A DNA stretch of 64,000 nt, from assembly GCA_035296965.1 (NCBI GenBank), contig DATGZX010000326.1, positions 23,699 through 87,698 on the forward strand. Reading direction: 5' to 3'. Made by a program: the position numbers and the translations under genes. The DNA comes from DATGZX01 sp035296965 (GTDB lineage Bacteria > Planctomycetota > Planctomycetia > Gemmatales > Gemmataceae). Shown here one piece after another: positions 46,194-52,894 of this stretch. The notes under the pieces are model-generated. The model saw only the letters and a program-made list of their open reading frames with translations. It was not told where the DNA came from and made no database searches. Within the stretch, counting starts at the first letter, position 1. Every line of letters starts with the position of its first letter.

Positions 46194-46909
46194 GCGCGAC
46201 ATCGACTGAATCTCGCCAGGTCGCGCGACCCCCGCGTGTAGTCGCTATCAGCGGAATCATTTTCTCCGCGCTTTATATCGCCAGTTTGGTACTCGTGAGG
46301 CTCGCGGTCCCGGCCGATCCAACTGATCCCGGCGCCTGGCTGGCTGATCCAGCCTTCCGGAATTGGGTCCGCGTCGCGCTGAACCTGGTTCCCTTCACGG
46401 GAATCGCGTTCCTCTGGTTCATGGCGGTGCTGCGCAACCGCATCGGCCTGCTCGAAGATCGGTTCTTCGCGACGGTATTCCTTGGCAGCGGACTGCTGTT
46501 TGTCGCCATGCTGTTCACCGCCGTCGCCGTTTCCCGGGGCCTGCTGGATACCTTCGGCACCGGCACCAGCCTTCCAGAGCAGAGCGAAACCTATCGAGTT
46601 GGCCGAGGGATGGCGTACGCGCTGATGAACACGTTCGGCATGAGGATGGCGGCAGTATTTATGTTCGTGACCTCCTCGATCGGACTCCGCACAGCTGTTC
46701 TCGCACGCTGGGTTTCGTTTGTCGGGTTCGGCTGTGGCTTAGTGCTGTTGTTGGTCATCACTGACTTTGCCTGGATCTCCCTGCTTTTCCCGTTTTGGGT
46801 CCTTCTGGTGAGCACATGGATCCTAATCCGAGACTTCCACGAGGGACGCCAGATGGTAGCGCGTGGCCAGACGTTGGCACCTGGGCTGAGACGCGGGAAA
46901 TCGGGATGA
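46190..46909 (+). CDS. Hypothetical multi-pass membrane protein
   Basis: A 239-residue protein starting at ATG 46190, inside the amylase stop region. Membrane segments are seen at VVAISGIIFSALYIASLVLVRL, VALNLVPFTGIAFLWFMAVL, FFATVFLGSGLLFVAMLFTAVAV, MRMAAVFMFVTSSIGLRTAVL and FVGFGCGLVLLLVITDFAWISLLFPFWVLL. No catalytic motifs or cysteines. Similar small membrane proteins are common in actinobacteria and planctomycetes but have no role that I know. Confidence 0.7.
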   Translation: MSATSTESRQVARPPRVVAISGIIFSALYIASLVLVRLAVPADPTDPGAWLADPAFRNWVRVALNLVPFTGIAFLWFMAVLRNRIGLLEDRFFATVFLGSGLLFVAMLFTAVAVSRGLLDTFGTGTSLPEQSETYRVGRGMAYALMNTFGMRMAAVFMFVTSSIGLRTAVLARWVSFVGFGCGLVLLLVITDFAWISLLFPFWVLLVSTWILIRDFHEGRQMVARGQTLAPGLRRGKSG

Positions 46910-47265
46910 CGAGTATGGTGTAGGCCGACCTGGGCGCGTCGTCGTGGAGCGCGGCGTGGATGGCCTTGTTGAGCAATAATCCCTGGTCACTGTAACGTTG
47001 TTGCTGCATCAGGGCACCCGTAGAAGAGGACGACGTGCCTTATTCTTTTCGCCGCGCTTTCCTCAAGTAGCACGGGGAAGAGCCGGACAAATCGTTCGCT
47101 ACTGCGAGCTAATGGCCGTTCCATACGGACAGGACTGGGCAGGCTTGGGCAGGGAAAAGCGTGGAAAATATGGGCAACTCATTGGCTTTCTACTCCAATC
47201 CGCGTAAATTCTGCGAAGAATGGAATCTGTAAGTCTTCAGAAGGCTTGCACTTGTGAAATTCGGC

Positions 47266-47341
47266 GGCCGGAGGCGGCCTTGACCCCGAGAATGGGGTTC
47301 AGGAGGTCGCTGGTTCGAATCCTCTCGCCTCGACTTTTTTC
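47266..47341 (+). repeat. Dispersed repeat copy B ending in a tRNA-like 3' fragment
   Basis: The first 36 bases match copy A at 34251-34286 (32 of 36). They lead into AGGAGGTCGCTGGTTCGAAT and CCTCTCGCCTCGACTTTTTT. GGTTCGAATCC is a perfect T-loop consensus, but the T stem does not pair (GCTGG against CCTCT) and no acceptor 5' half or anticodon arm can be folded upstream. I read it as the 3' piece of a tRNA left by recombination, a common integration-site scar. Confidence 0.5.
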
Positions 47342-47348
47342 AGAAACG

Positions 47349-47380
47349 AGCCCTTCGGCGAGAAAGTCGAAGGGCTTTCT
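47349..47380 (+). terminator. Hairpin after the tRNA-like fragment
   Basis: AGCCCTTCG at 47349-47357 pairs with CGAAGGGCT at 47368-47376, followed by TTCT. Placement just after the tRNA-like end is that of a tRNA terminator. Confidence 0.5.
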
Positions 47381-47768
47381 CATTGTGGGGACCAAAGATA
47401 CAACTCGATACTCGTGTTCAACTCGCACACGGCGATGGTCTTATGTTCCAAGTGAATCGACGGAACTTTTTTTGCCACTGGACAATACGTGGTTCAAATC
47501 CCGTCTCCCGTTCGGGCGGCGGTAGAACCCTCTGCCGTGGAAGACGTGCAGGAATCACTGGGCCAATTCGCGCGACTGAATTCGCCCTATGTTGCTGTGA
47601 AATTAGAAGTTCGGTCATTGACGAGCCCATGTCGGCCTTGTATTCTCTACGCGTTCTTGTTGGATAATCAGAAGGTCGACGCTGGAGGCGAACCTTCCGC
47701 TCTGGCCTCGTGTCTCCTCCTTCTTCGACAATCGCGGCGGCGGGATCGATACAGCTGGAGGTAAGTCG

Positions 47769-48230
47769 ATGCCCACTCTAAACGACGTGTACCGCAAGTT
47801 CGGAGAGGTCGCAGAAGCAGCGCAACTTTTGGAGACCGAGTTGGGCACGATCCTGCTCAGCCTTCGCGGTTTGGAGCACGACCTGTTTGGGGGCGACAAG
47901 GGGGAATTGGCGACTGAAATCTACAACAAGATCAACAAGAGCACGTTAGGCCAGGTTCTGAAGCAGCTTGCAGCATCTGCTGGCTTCTCGGGCGATTTCG
48001 AGCTGCTATTGGCGAATGCGGTCGCAGAGCGGAATCATCTCTTCCATTCTTTCTATCGGAAGCACAACTTCAGAAGGAACTCGGACGAGGGCCGCACGAA
48101 GATGCTCGGAGACTTGGAGCGCAAGCACGAGACCATTCTCGATGCCTACAAAGCTGTCATGCAGCTATCGGGCGTTGATCTGGATAAGCTGACCAACGTG
48201 CCGATGCCAACGAAGCACGTGAAGATTTAG
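47769..48230 (+). CDS. HEPN-type small protein
   Basis: A 153-residue, almost entirely helical protein. GGAGG lies ten bases before the ATG at 47769. Near residue 87 it reads AERNHLFHSFY, the RNxxxH form of the HEPN motif (R, polar residue, then H after four), flanked by long helices (EVAEAAQLLETELGTILLSL; RRNSDEGRTKMLGDLERKHETILDAYKAV). HEPN proteins are frequently ribonucleases of toxin and defence systems. No nucleotidyltransferase antitoxin is adjacent. It is the first gene of the cassette-like series. HEPN is my reading of the motif; activity is unproven. Confidence 0.6.
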   Translation: MPTLNDVYRKFGEVAEAAQLLETELGTILLSLRGLEHDLFGGDKGELATEIYNKINKSTLGQVLKQLAASAGFSGDFELLLANAVAERNHLFHSFYRKHNFRRNSDEGRTKMLGDLERKHETILDAYKAVMQLSGVDLDKLTNVPMPTKHVKI

Positions 48231-48264
48231 TCGCGGGCGGCGAGGGGCAGCCGCCGATCCAGGC

Positions 48265-48353
48265 GCTGCAGCAGATGGCGGCCGCGATTTTGGTCCCTCG
48301 TGACATCACGGTTCTCAGCGCGGCCGCCGCTGCTGAGCTTGGTCGTTAGCTCG
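48265..48353. repeat. Structured attC-like site between the HEPN and DUF4145-like genes
   Basis: A 22-base left arm (48265-48286) pairs with a 20-base right arm (48319-48338): ten bp of CGCGGCCGCC-type stem, a one-base excess on the left arm, six bp (CTGCTG), another extra left-arm base, then AGC. TTGGTC and GTTAGC follow at 48339-48350. The two-bulge layout, always on the left arm, is the same as in the 77-bp repeats at 49326 and 50489, and resembles integron attC folding. No RYYYAAC box is seen at the left end. Confidence 0.45.
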
Positions 48354-48359
48354 GAACTC

Positions 48360-49322
48360 ATGAGGTCCAACAACCTGGCAAATCCTTCGACGCAACCGCT
48401 CACCAGCTACGCGGACCCAGCTGGTGCGCCACCGGTTTTTTGCCTTCACGCTAAGCCGCGATTCAGCCCTCTCGATGTGAATGTGGCGTTTCTCGTGCGG
48501 TGCGGGTGGAACCAGGCGGTTGATCGCCTGCGGTTCCACGTTGAGCAAGACTCCCTAATTCCTGAAGCACACCCCATGGCCCAGGTAATGAAGCGCCTCC
48601 AACCCCACCTTCTTATCAGGCGCCTTGATCGCGATGAGGATCGATTCATTTCGGTCCACGTATCCGTCAAAGGCAACATCGCCATTCTTTCAAACGATGC
48701 GGACTACGCTCGCGCAGGCTTCCAAGGAATCTTCTTGGAGTGTCCGCCTTCCTTCCATGGGCCAGACGAGTTCGAAATCACCGAGGATTGGAAAAGCGAT
48801 AACGAGACAAAAGGCCTTTTCGCTGGAATGCTGGCAGGCGCTCAAGGCTGGGATCCAACGCATAACATTCCCGACAACATTCGGCAATCACTTGAAGAAG
48901 CGAAAGCGTCCCTCGAAATTGCGAACTACCGTTCCTGTGTTGCAATGTCCCGGCGAACTTTAGAGGCTGTCCTCAAATTCGGGTACGAGCGCCTTCTCAA
49001 AAGGGAGCCCGTTGACAAGAAGGGCCACGGCCTGATGCTGAATGACATGATCCAGGAGTTCCGTAAGCAAAAACCGGCACTGATCCCTGACCACTTACTT
49101 CACGTTGCGGACTCGATTCGTGTGATCGGCAACGTGCCTGGTGCTCATGCGGCGGATATTGCCAACTACCACTTTTCTCGCAGTGACGCGGAATTTGCGC
49201 TTTATGCGACGACGCATTTCCTTGACCGGTATTTCTCCAAAATTGACAAGGAAGTGACACAGTACTACACGCTGGCGATCGACTTAAGCGATCCCACGGA
49301 GAAGCCAGAGAAACGCAGCTGA
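48360..49322 (+). CDS. Protein with C-terminal DUF4145/HEPN-like domain
   Basis: About 320 residues from ATG 48360. The N-terminal 165 residues are mixed alpha/beta and unrecognised (FSPLDVNVAFLVRCGWNQAVD; LLIRRLDRDEDRFISVHVSV). The C-terminal half is helical and follows the DUF4145 plan: IPDNIRQSLEEAKASLEIANYRSCVAMSRRTLEAVLKFGYERLL, then IPDHLLHVADSIRVIGNVPGAH, a GN-H motif. DUF4145 is often fused to restriction and other defence enzymes and is thought to be a HEPN relative. The stop falls three bases before the first 77-bp repeat. Confidence 0.6.
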   Translation: MRSNNLANPSTQPLTSYADPAGAPPVFCLHAKPRFSPLDVNVAFLVRCGWNQAVDRLRFHVEQDSLIPEAHPMAQVMKRLQPHLLIRRLDRDEDRFISVHVSVKGNIAILSNDADYARAGFQGIFLECPPSFHGPDEFEITEDWKSDNETKGLFAGMLAGAQGWDPTHNIPDNIRQSLEEAKASLEIANYRSCVAMSRRTLEAVLKFGYERLLKREPVDKKGHGLMLNDMIQEFRKQKPALIPDHLLHVADSIRVIGNVPGAHAADIANYHFSRSDAEFALYATTHFLDRYFSKIDKEVTQYYTLAIDLSDPTEKPEKRS

Positions 49323-49325
49323 ACC

Positions 49326-49402
49326 AACGGCTGAAGCTGACCGGGGCCGCCACTCCGGCTCTTCGGATTCTACATCCTCCGAGGCGGCCCCGGCAACTTA
49401 GC
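49326..49402. repeat. attC-like 77-bp repeat, copy 1
   Basis: Begins AACGGCTGAAGCTGACC and ends GGCAACTTAGC, 73 of 77 bases identical to 50489-50565. Its ends form an imperfect stem in which the left arm carries two extra bases (a G and an A, six bp apart). Integron attC sites have extrahelical bases on the same arm. The right-end GTT box is missing, so I call it attC-like only. Confidence 0.6.
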
Positions 49403-49461
49403 TGAAGTGATATAATTCTAAGACCTCTTGCCGCACGTTCATTCTGAAGGAGATCGCGAGC

Positions 49462-49800
49462 ATGTCTACGGTGCCCACCAAGCAGACGGGGGCCACAGAG
49501 CCGAAGGAAACAATCGAAGAGAAATTCCGACGGCTGGCGTGTGCCTGGCGCGCCGAGACGGCTTACCTCTCCTCCAGCAGCGAGCTGGTCGCTCATCCCG
49601 CGTTTCAGGAGATTGTCGGCATGGGCCCTGCCGTCATCCCGCTTCTGCTCCGGGAACTGGAGAACCGCACCGGCCACTGGCACCGCGCGCTGCGACAGAT
49701 CACCGGCGCCGACCCTGTTTTGCCTGCCGATCGAGGGAATATCGAAAAGGCCGCAGAGGCGTGGCTGCGGTGGGGCAAGGAGCAGGGCTACGCATGGTAG
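49462..49800 (+). CDS. Hypothetical protein, first of an overlapping pair
   Basis: A 112-residue soluble protein, AAGGAG upstream of the ATG. Core: AHPAFQEIVGMGPAVIPLLLRELENRTGHWHRALRQITGADPVLPAD, then AEAWLRWGKEQGYAW. I recall the same 'HPA.Q.I.GMG...PLLL.EL' protein directly before the next gene's family in cyanobacteria and planctomycetes, so the pair seems to travel as a unit. Function unknown; a two-component toxin/immunity or substrate/partner pair is possible. Its stop overlaps the next start by seven bases. Confidence 0.65.
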   Translation: MSTVPTKQTGATEPKETIEEKFRRLACAWRAETAYLSSSSELVAHPAFQEIVGMGPAVIPLLLRELENRTGHWHRALRQITGADPVLPADRGNIEKAAEAWLRWGKEQGYAW

Positions 49801-50228
49801 AACCCAGCCTGGAGGACGTGTTCCCCGGGCTGCGCGGCCAACCCTATCAGATCAAGAGCCCCCGGGACCAGCGCTACAACTGCATCGCGTTTGCCGCGGG
49901 CTCTGACCGCACCTGGTGGTGGCCGGACGCAGCCGGGGAAGACGCCTGGCCCGCCGGGGTTGCTCGCGCTGAAACCATTGATGCCTTCTGCGAAGCGTTC
50001 GCTGCTCTGGGTTACGTTCTCTGCGACGACGAGCAACCGGAGTCCGGCTTCGAGAAGGTCGCCCTGTTCGCCGTTAGCGGCGTGCCAAAGCATGCAGCGC
50101 GGCAGTTAGTCACCGGCCGATGGGTCAGCAAGCTTGGTCCGAGCGAGGACATCGAGCACGCACTTCACGATCTAACGGGAATGGTTTACGGTGCGGTGGT
50201 TCTGGTGATGAAGCGGCCCGTGACGTGA
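49794..50228 (+). CDS. Hypothetical protein, second of the pair (DUF7689-like)
   Basis: A 144-residue protein from ATG 49794, translated through the end of the first pair gene. Signature segments are LRGQPYQIKSPRDQRYNCIAFAAG, TWWWPDAAGEDAWPAGV, FCEAFAALGYVLCDD, GFEKVALFAVSGVPKHAARQL and GRWVSKLGPSEDIEHAL. A strictly placed NC dipeptide and H-x-A-R-Q suggest a papain-like Cys/His arrangement (C near residue 24, H near 100), which is inference only. No signal peptide. The family name is from memory. Confidence 0.65.
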   Translation: MVEPSLEDVFPGLRGQPYQIKSPRDQRYNCIAFAAGSDRTWWWPDAAGEDAWPAGVARAETIDAFCEAFAALGYVLCDDEQPESGFEKVALFAVSGVPKHAARQLVTGRWVSKLGPSEDIEHALHDLTGMVYGAVVLVMKRPVT

Positions 50229-50333
50229 TTCTGGCGCTGGAATATCTGGACAGGCGGCTGATCCATATGCTGACCGGCGCAGGAACATGCTGACAGGCTC
50301 AGCTGAGTGCGAGTCGCCTGGGAGCATAGCATC

Positions 50334-50564
50334 ATGTGGGAAGACCCAATTGTGGCGGAAGTCCATCGCACCCGCGAAAAACTAGCAGCGGCATGCAACT
50401 TCGACATCAAGGCATACTTCGCAGACTTTCGCAAGCGTCAAGCAGCGCTAGGCGATAGGCTGGTACACCCGAAGAAGCGAGCCGAACTAACGGCTGAAGC
50501 TGACCGAGGCCGCCACTCCGGCTCTTCGGGGTCTACATCCTCCGAGGCGGCCCCGGCAGCTTAG
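50334..50564 (+). CDS. Small hypothetical protein running into the attC-like repeat
   Basis: ATG 50334 is preceded by GGAG at 50320-50323. The first 50 residues, MWEDPIVAEVHRTREKLAAA and CNFDIKAYFADFRKRQAALG, match a widespread family of about 60-80 residue proteins that I know from planctomycetes and cyanobacteria, often found near toxin-antitoxin genes. The last 25 residues are encoded by the 77-bp repeat, giving a low-complexity serine/alanine tail, with the stop inside the repeat. The natural end has probably been replaced on insertion. Confidence 0.65.
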   Translation: MWEDPIVAEVHRTREKLAAACNFDIKAYFADFRKRQAALGDRLVHPKKRAELTAEADRGRHSGSSGSTSSEAAPAA

Positions 50565-50565
50565 C
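50489..50565. repeat. attC-like 77-bp repeat, copy 2
   Basis: Same 77-base unit as 49326-49402 with four differences. Preceded by GAACT, so the left end reads ACTAACGG, close to the integron R'' box RYYYAAC; the position where a GTTRRRY box would fall reads GTGGACA. Left arm of 22 bases pairs with right arm of 20, with the same two extra bases on the left. Confidence 0.6.
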
Positions 50566-50575
50566 GTGGACATTC

Positions 50576-50648
50576 GGTGTCAGATCATTTTACGCTTAAA
50601 ATGATCTGACACCGATCACTCTCCTAAAATGATCTGACACCGATCACT
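50576..50648. repeat. Palindrome and direct repeats of a 17-mer
   Basis: GGTGTCAGATCATTTTA (50576-50592) pairs perfectly with TAAAATGATCTGACACC (50597-50613) around CGCT. The right arm then recurs as a direct repeat: TAAAATGATCTGACACCGATCACT is present at 50597-50620 and 50625-50648. The block starts 11 bases after the attC-like repeat and lies 18 bases beyond the stop of the LRR gene, so it could terminate both strands or be a REP-like remnant. Confidence 0.75.
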
Positions 50649-50666
50649 CGTGAGGATGGGATTATG

Positions 50667-52232
50667 CTATGATCCGTCCCCCGAAGATTGATTCCATCGG
50701 GCCATCCGCTCGTCCTGCTGAACAAACATCTCGTTCTGGACCCTCTCGTATTTGACCCAACCGGGCAACTTCCTCAGCAACGCGTCGTGTGCCGCATCGG
50801 TGATCTGGGTCCTTCGGTGATCAACCCTGCGGAGCTTTGGGGACGGTAGCAGATACTCCAGTCCCCGGTCTGTCACCAATGTCCCAGCAAGGAAGAGTTT
50901 CTGCAACGCCGGGAGCCTCCCCAGGGGTTCCAAACCCTCGTCACCCACCTGCGTGTCAATGAGATCGAGGCTCTCAAGCTGGGTCAATGTCCTGAGATGT
51001 ACCATCCCGGCACTAGTGACCTGCGTTCCGTTGAGAGAAAGATCCCGCAGTTCAGCGAGCCCGGAAAAGGATTTAATCCCCTCATCGGTGATCTTGGACC
51101 TGACGAGGGTGAGATACCGCAGTCCGGCAAGATTCTCCAGGTGTCTCAGTCCCGCGTCCGTGATAGCGGTATCGATGAGTTCGAGCCGCCCCAACTCCCT
51201 GGCGCATTTCAACAGTGCGAGGTCGGAATCGATGACATCCTTGCCGATCAGATAGAGCCGCTGGACATGGCACAGATGTTCCCCGACGCGATCTCCCAGA
51301 GACCGCAAGATCGTCAAGTCCAGCATGCTCCCGAGGGAATCGATAGCTTCGTACTGGTAAGACTTCTGGGTTCTGTCGAGCAGAGCGTTAAGTGTTCTTG
51401 AAGATGCGCCGAGCGCCTGAGGAGCATGTTCATCGTTCCAGTAAAGCTGCCGCAAGAGGAGCATCCCCCGGACGGCGGAGAGCAAGTCGTGATGGAATAG
51501 ATGCTCACTGACCCCGTCGAGCGGTGGCCTGAGAAATGAAACCGCACACCCGAGATCATCCCTGGAGACGATGCGTAGGGATTGAATGACCCGGCCAGCC
51601 AAGGGCAACTCATTGGTAATGTACCGATCGGGCATAATGAATGACCGTAGCCCGTGGCGTATCAGTTGGAGGTTGTCCTCGTCAACGTTAATCCAGTACT
51701 TCAAGATCCCCGCCGCACTCTTGCGGAACCGCTCTTCTTCAATTTCTTGGACGCCAAATTCTAAGATAGGTGCGCTTAAATCGAACGTCCCTTTATTATC
51801 CCATTGCCATTGCGTGCAGACGCCCGCACCCGGCTCTCCTGGAAGCAATCTCAAGGGCGTAGGGTATGGCGGAAAAGTCCAAACATAAAATCGCGGAGAA
51901 GTGTGGTAAATTCGCAACCGCTGCTCTTTCTTCTTCACGACGCATAGGAACAGCGGCAAGGGAACCTGGACCAAAGCCTTAACCGAACGCTCGTGCTCGA
52001 ATACCCAAGCCTCCTCCTCGCTCTTGACCTGGACGACGTAGTACGCGTGAGCCCACGCTCTTTGGCTATCACCCTCGGTCAACGTGCAGTAGAGGTCTAG
52101 CCCTATGTCTTCCTGACGAGGCACAGGCACAGACGTGCCAAGACTCGATAAAGCCAACTGCGCGTAATACTCGGATCTGCTCCCTTCGTGGAAGTGTGGT
52201 GCATTTGATCCCCAAGCACTCATCTTGGCCAT
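50667..52232 (-). CDS. PD-(D/E)XK nuclease-like domain fused to leucine-rich repeats
   Basis: A 521-residue cytoplasmic protein. The first 110 residues look like DUF4365: HEGSRSEYYAQLALSSLG, VPRQEDIGLDLYCTL and AYYVVQVKSEEEAW, supplying E, D and Q-x-K in PD-(D/E)XK order. A middle region of about 190 residues is unrecognised. Residues about 330-480 hold at least six leucine-rich repeats of about 24 residues (LGRLELIDTAITDAGLRHLENLAG, LRYLTLVRSKITDEGIKSFSGLAE and so on). A nuclease joined to an LRR sensor suggests a defence protein; this is inference. ATG 52223 is an alternative start. Surrounding DNA is AT-richer. Confidence 0.7.
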   Translation of the reverse strand: MAKMSAWGSNAPHFHEGSRSEYYAQLALSSLGTSVPVPRQEDIGLDLYCTLTEGDSQRAWAHAYYVVQVKSEEEAWVFEHERSVKALVQVPLPLFLCVVKKKEQRLRIYHTSPRFYVWTFPPYPTPLRLLPGEPGAGVCTQWQWDNKGTFDLSAPILEFGVQEIEEERFRKSAAGILKYWINVDEDNLQLIRHGLRSFIMPDRYITNELPLAGRVIQSLRIVSRDDLGCAVSFLRPPLDGVSEHLFHHDLLSAVRGMLLLRQLYWNDEHAPQALGASSRTLNALLDRTQKSYQYEAIDSLGSMLDLTILRSLGDRVGEHLCHVQRLYLIGKDVIDSDLALLKCARELGRLELIDTAITDAGLRHLENLAGLRYLTLVRSKITDEGIKSFSGLAELRDLSLNGTQVTSAGMVHLRTLTQLESLDLIDTQVGDEGLEPLGRLPALQKLFLAGTLVTDRGLEYLLPSPKLRRVDHRRTQITDAAHDALLRKLPGWVKYERVQNEMFVQQDERMARWNQSSGDGS

Positions 52233-52894
52233 GCCTCACCTGTTTCAAAAGCTGTAAATGTATCATTGTCAAGCTCTTCTGGCAATTACCCCGCGGGGCA
52301 CATTTTTTGTCGGGCGTCGTTCTTAGGAAAGGATATGAACAGACTTATATGTATCGGGTGGTTTCGGCGGAGGTCAGCTTTGTAAGCCGTGAAGCGGCTT
52401 GCCCTTGCGATTTTCCGACCATTTACCTCCTGAATGGCGTTCAGGAGGTCGATAGCTCCGGCGAGCCTCGAAAAACGCCGTTGCGAGAATCTTCAATCCC
52501 ATCGTAGACAACGGGCTGGCCACGGCGTTTCCTGACCCCGGGCCCGGCTGGAACTCCAGCGGCATAGATGGAGCATTCAGCCGCCCGTGCCAGCACGACC
52601 GGCATAAGCTTCTTGCGTTCAGCGGAGTCGTTTCTGCCAGAATTCGGAATCGTTGGGAATGTGCACATCAGTACACATGACATATGGCAGGTGGAACTGC
52701 CATGGGTCCAAAGTCCGAGTTGTGATGTAATCCTTTGTAGGAGAATCACTTGCAGAATGCTATGTTGTGTCAGACAAGTCGTCTGCCTACCCCCGTTTTA
52801 CATGACAAAACATGACATCATTCATTTCCGGCATTTTCTTTGCGTTTCTCTCTGGCCTCGTGCTCGGACCCCAAAAGTTAGCCTGGAAGATGCA
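52233..52894. other. Intergenic stretch at the right edge of the accessory region
   Basis: About 660 bases, visibly lower in GC than the flanking housekeeping genes, especially 52680-52840. CTCCTGAA and TTCAGGAG (52427-52448) form a perfect small hairpin, and AATGGCGTTCAGGAGGTCG there resembles part of copy B at 47291. Open frames exist on both strands but none has a start signal or family resemblance. Confidence 0.4.

Larger units (their letters stand above)
46910..47768. other. Non-coding stretch at the left edge of the accessory region
   Basis: About 860 bases without a convincing gene. It holds the tRNA-like repeat (47266-47341) and its terminator hairpin. The minus-strand translation across that repeat gives RGERIRTSDLLNP, a phrase well known as an artefact of reading across the complement of tRNA 3' ends. 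Composition is more AT-rich than the flanks near 47140-47230 and 47440-47480. Confidence 0.5.

Noticed and set aside
47266..47341. Intact tRNA gene
   Set aside because: The T loop is perfect but the T stem does not pair, and no acceptor 5' strand, D arm or anticodon arm can be folded upstream.
49326..50648. CRISPR array
   Set aside because: The two 77-bp repeats are 1.1 kb apart with genes between, and the 17-mers have no regular spacers; no cas genes are present.
52427..52460. Third copy of the tRNA-linked repeat
   Set aside because: AATGGCGTTCAGGAGGTCG matches copy B over about 19 bases only, and the word is part of its own perfect hairpin, so chance or convergence cannot be excluded.
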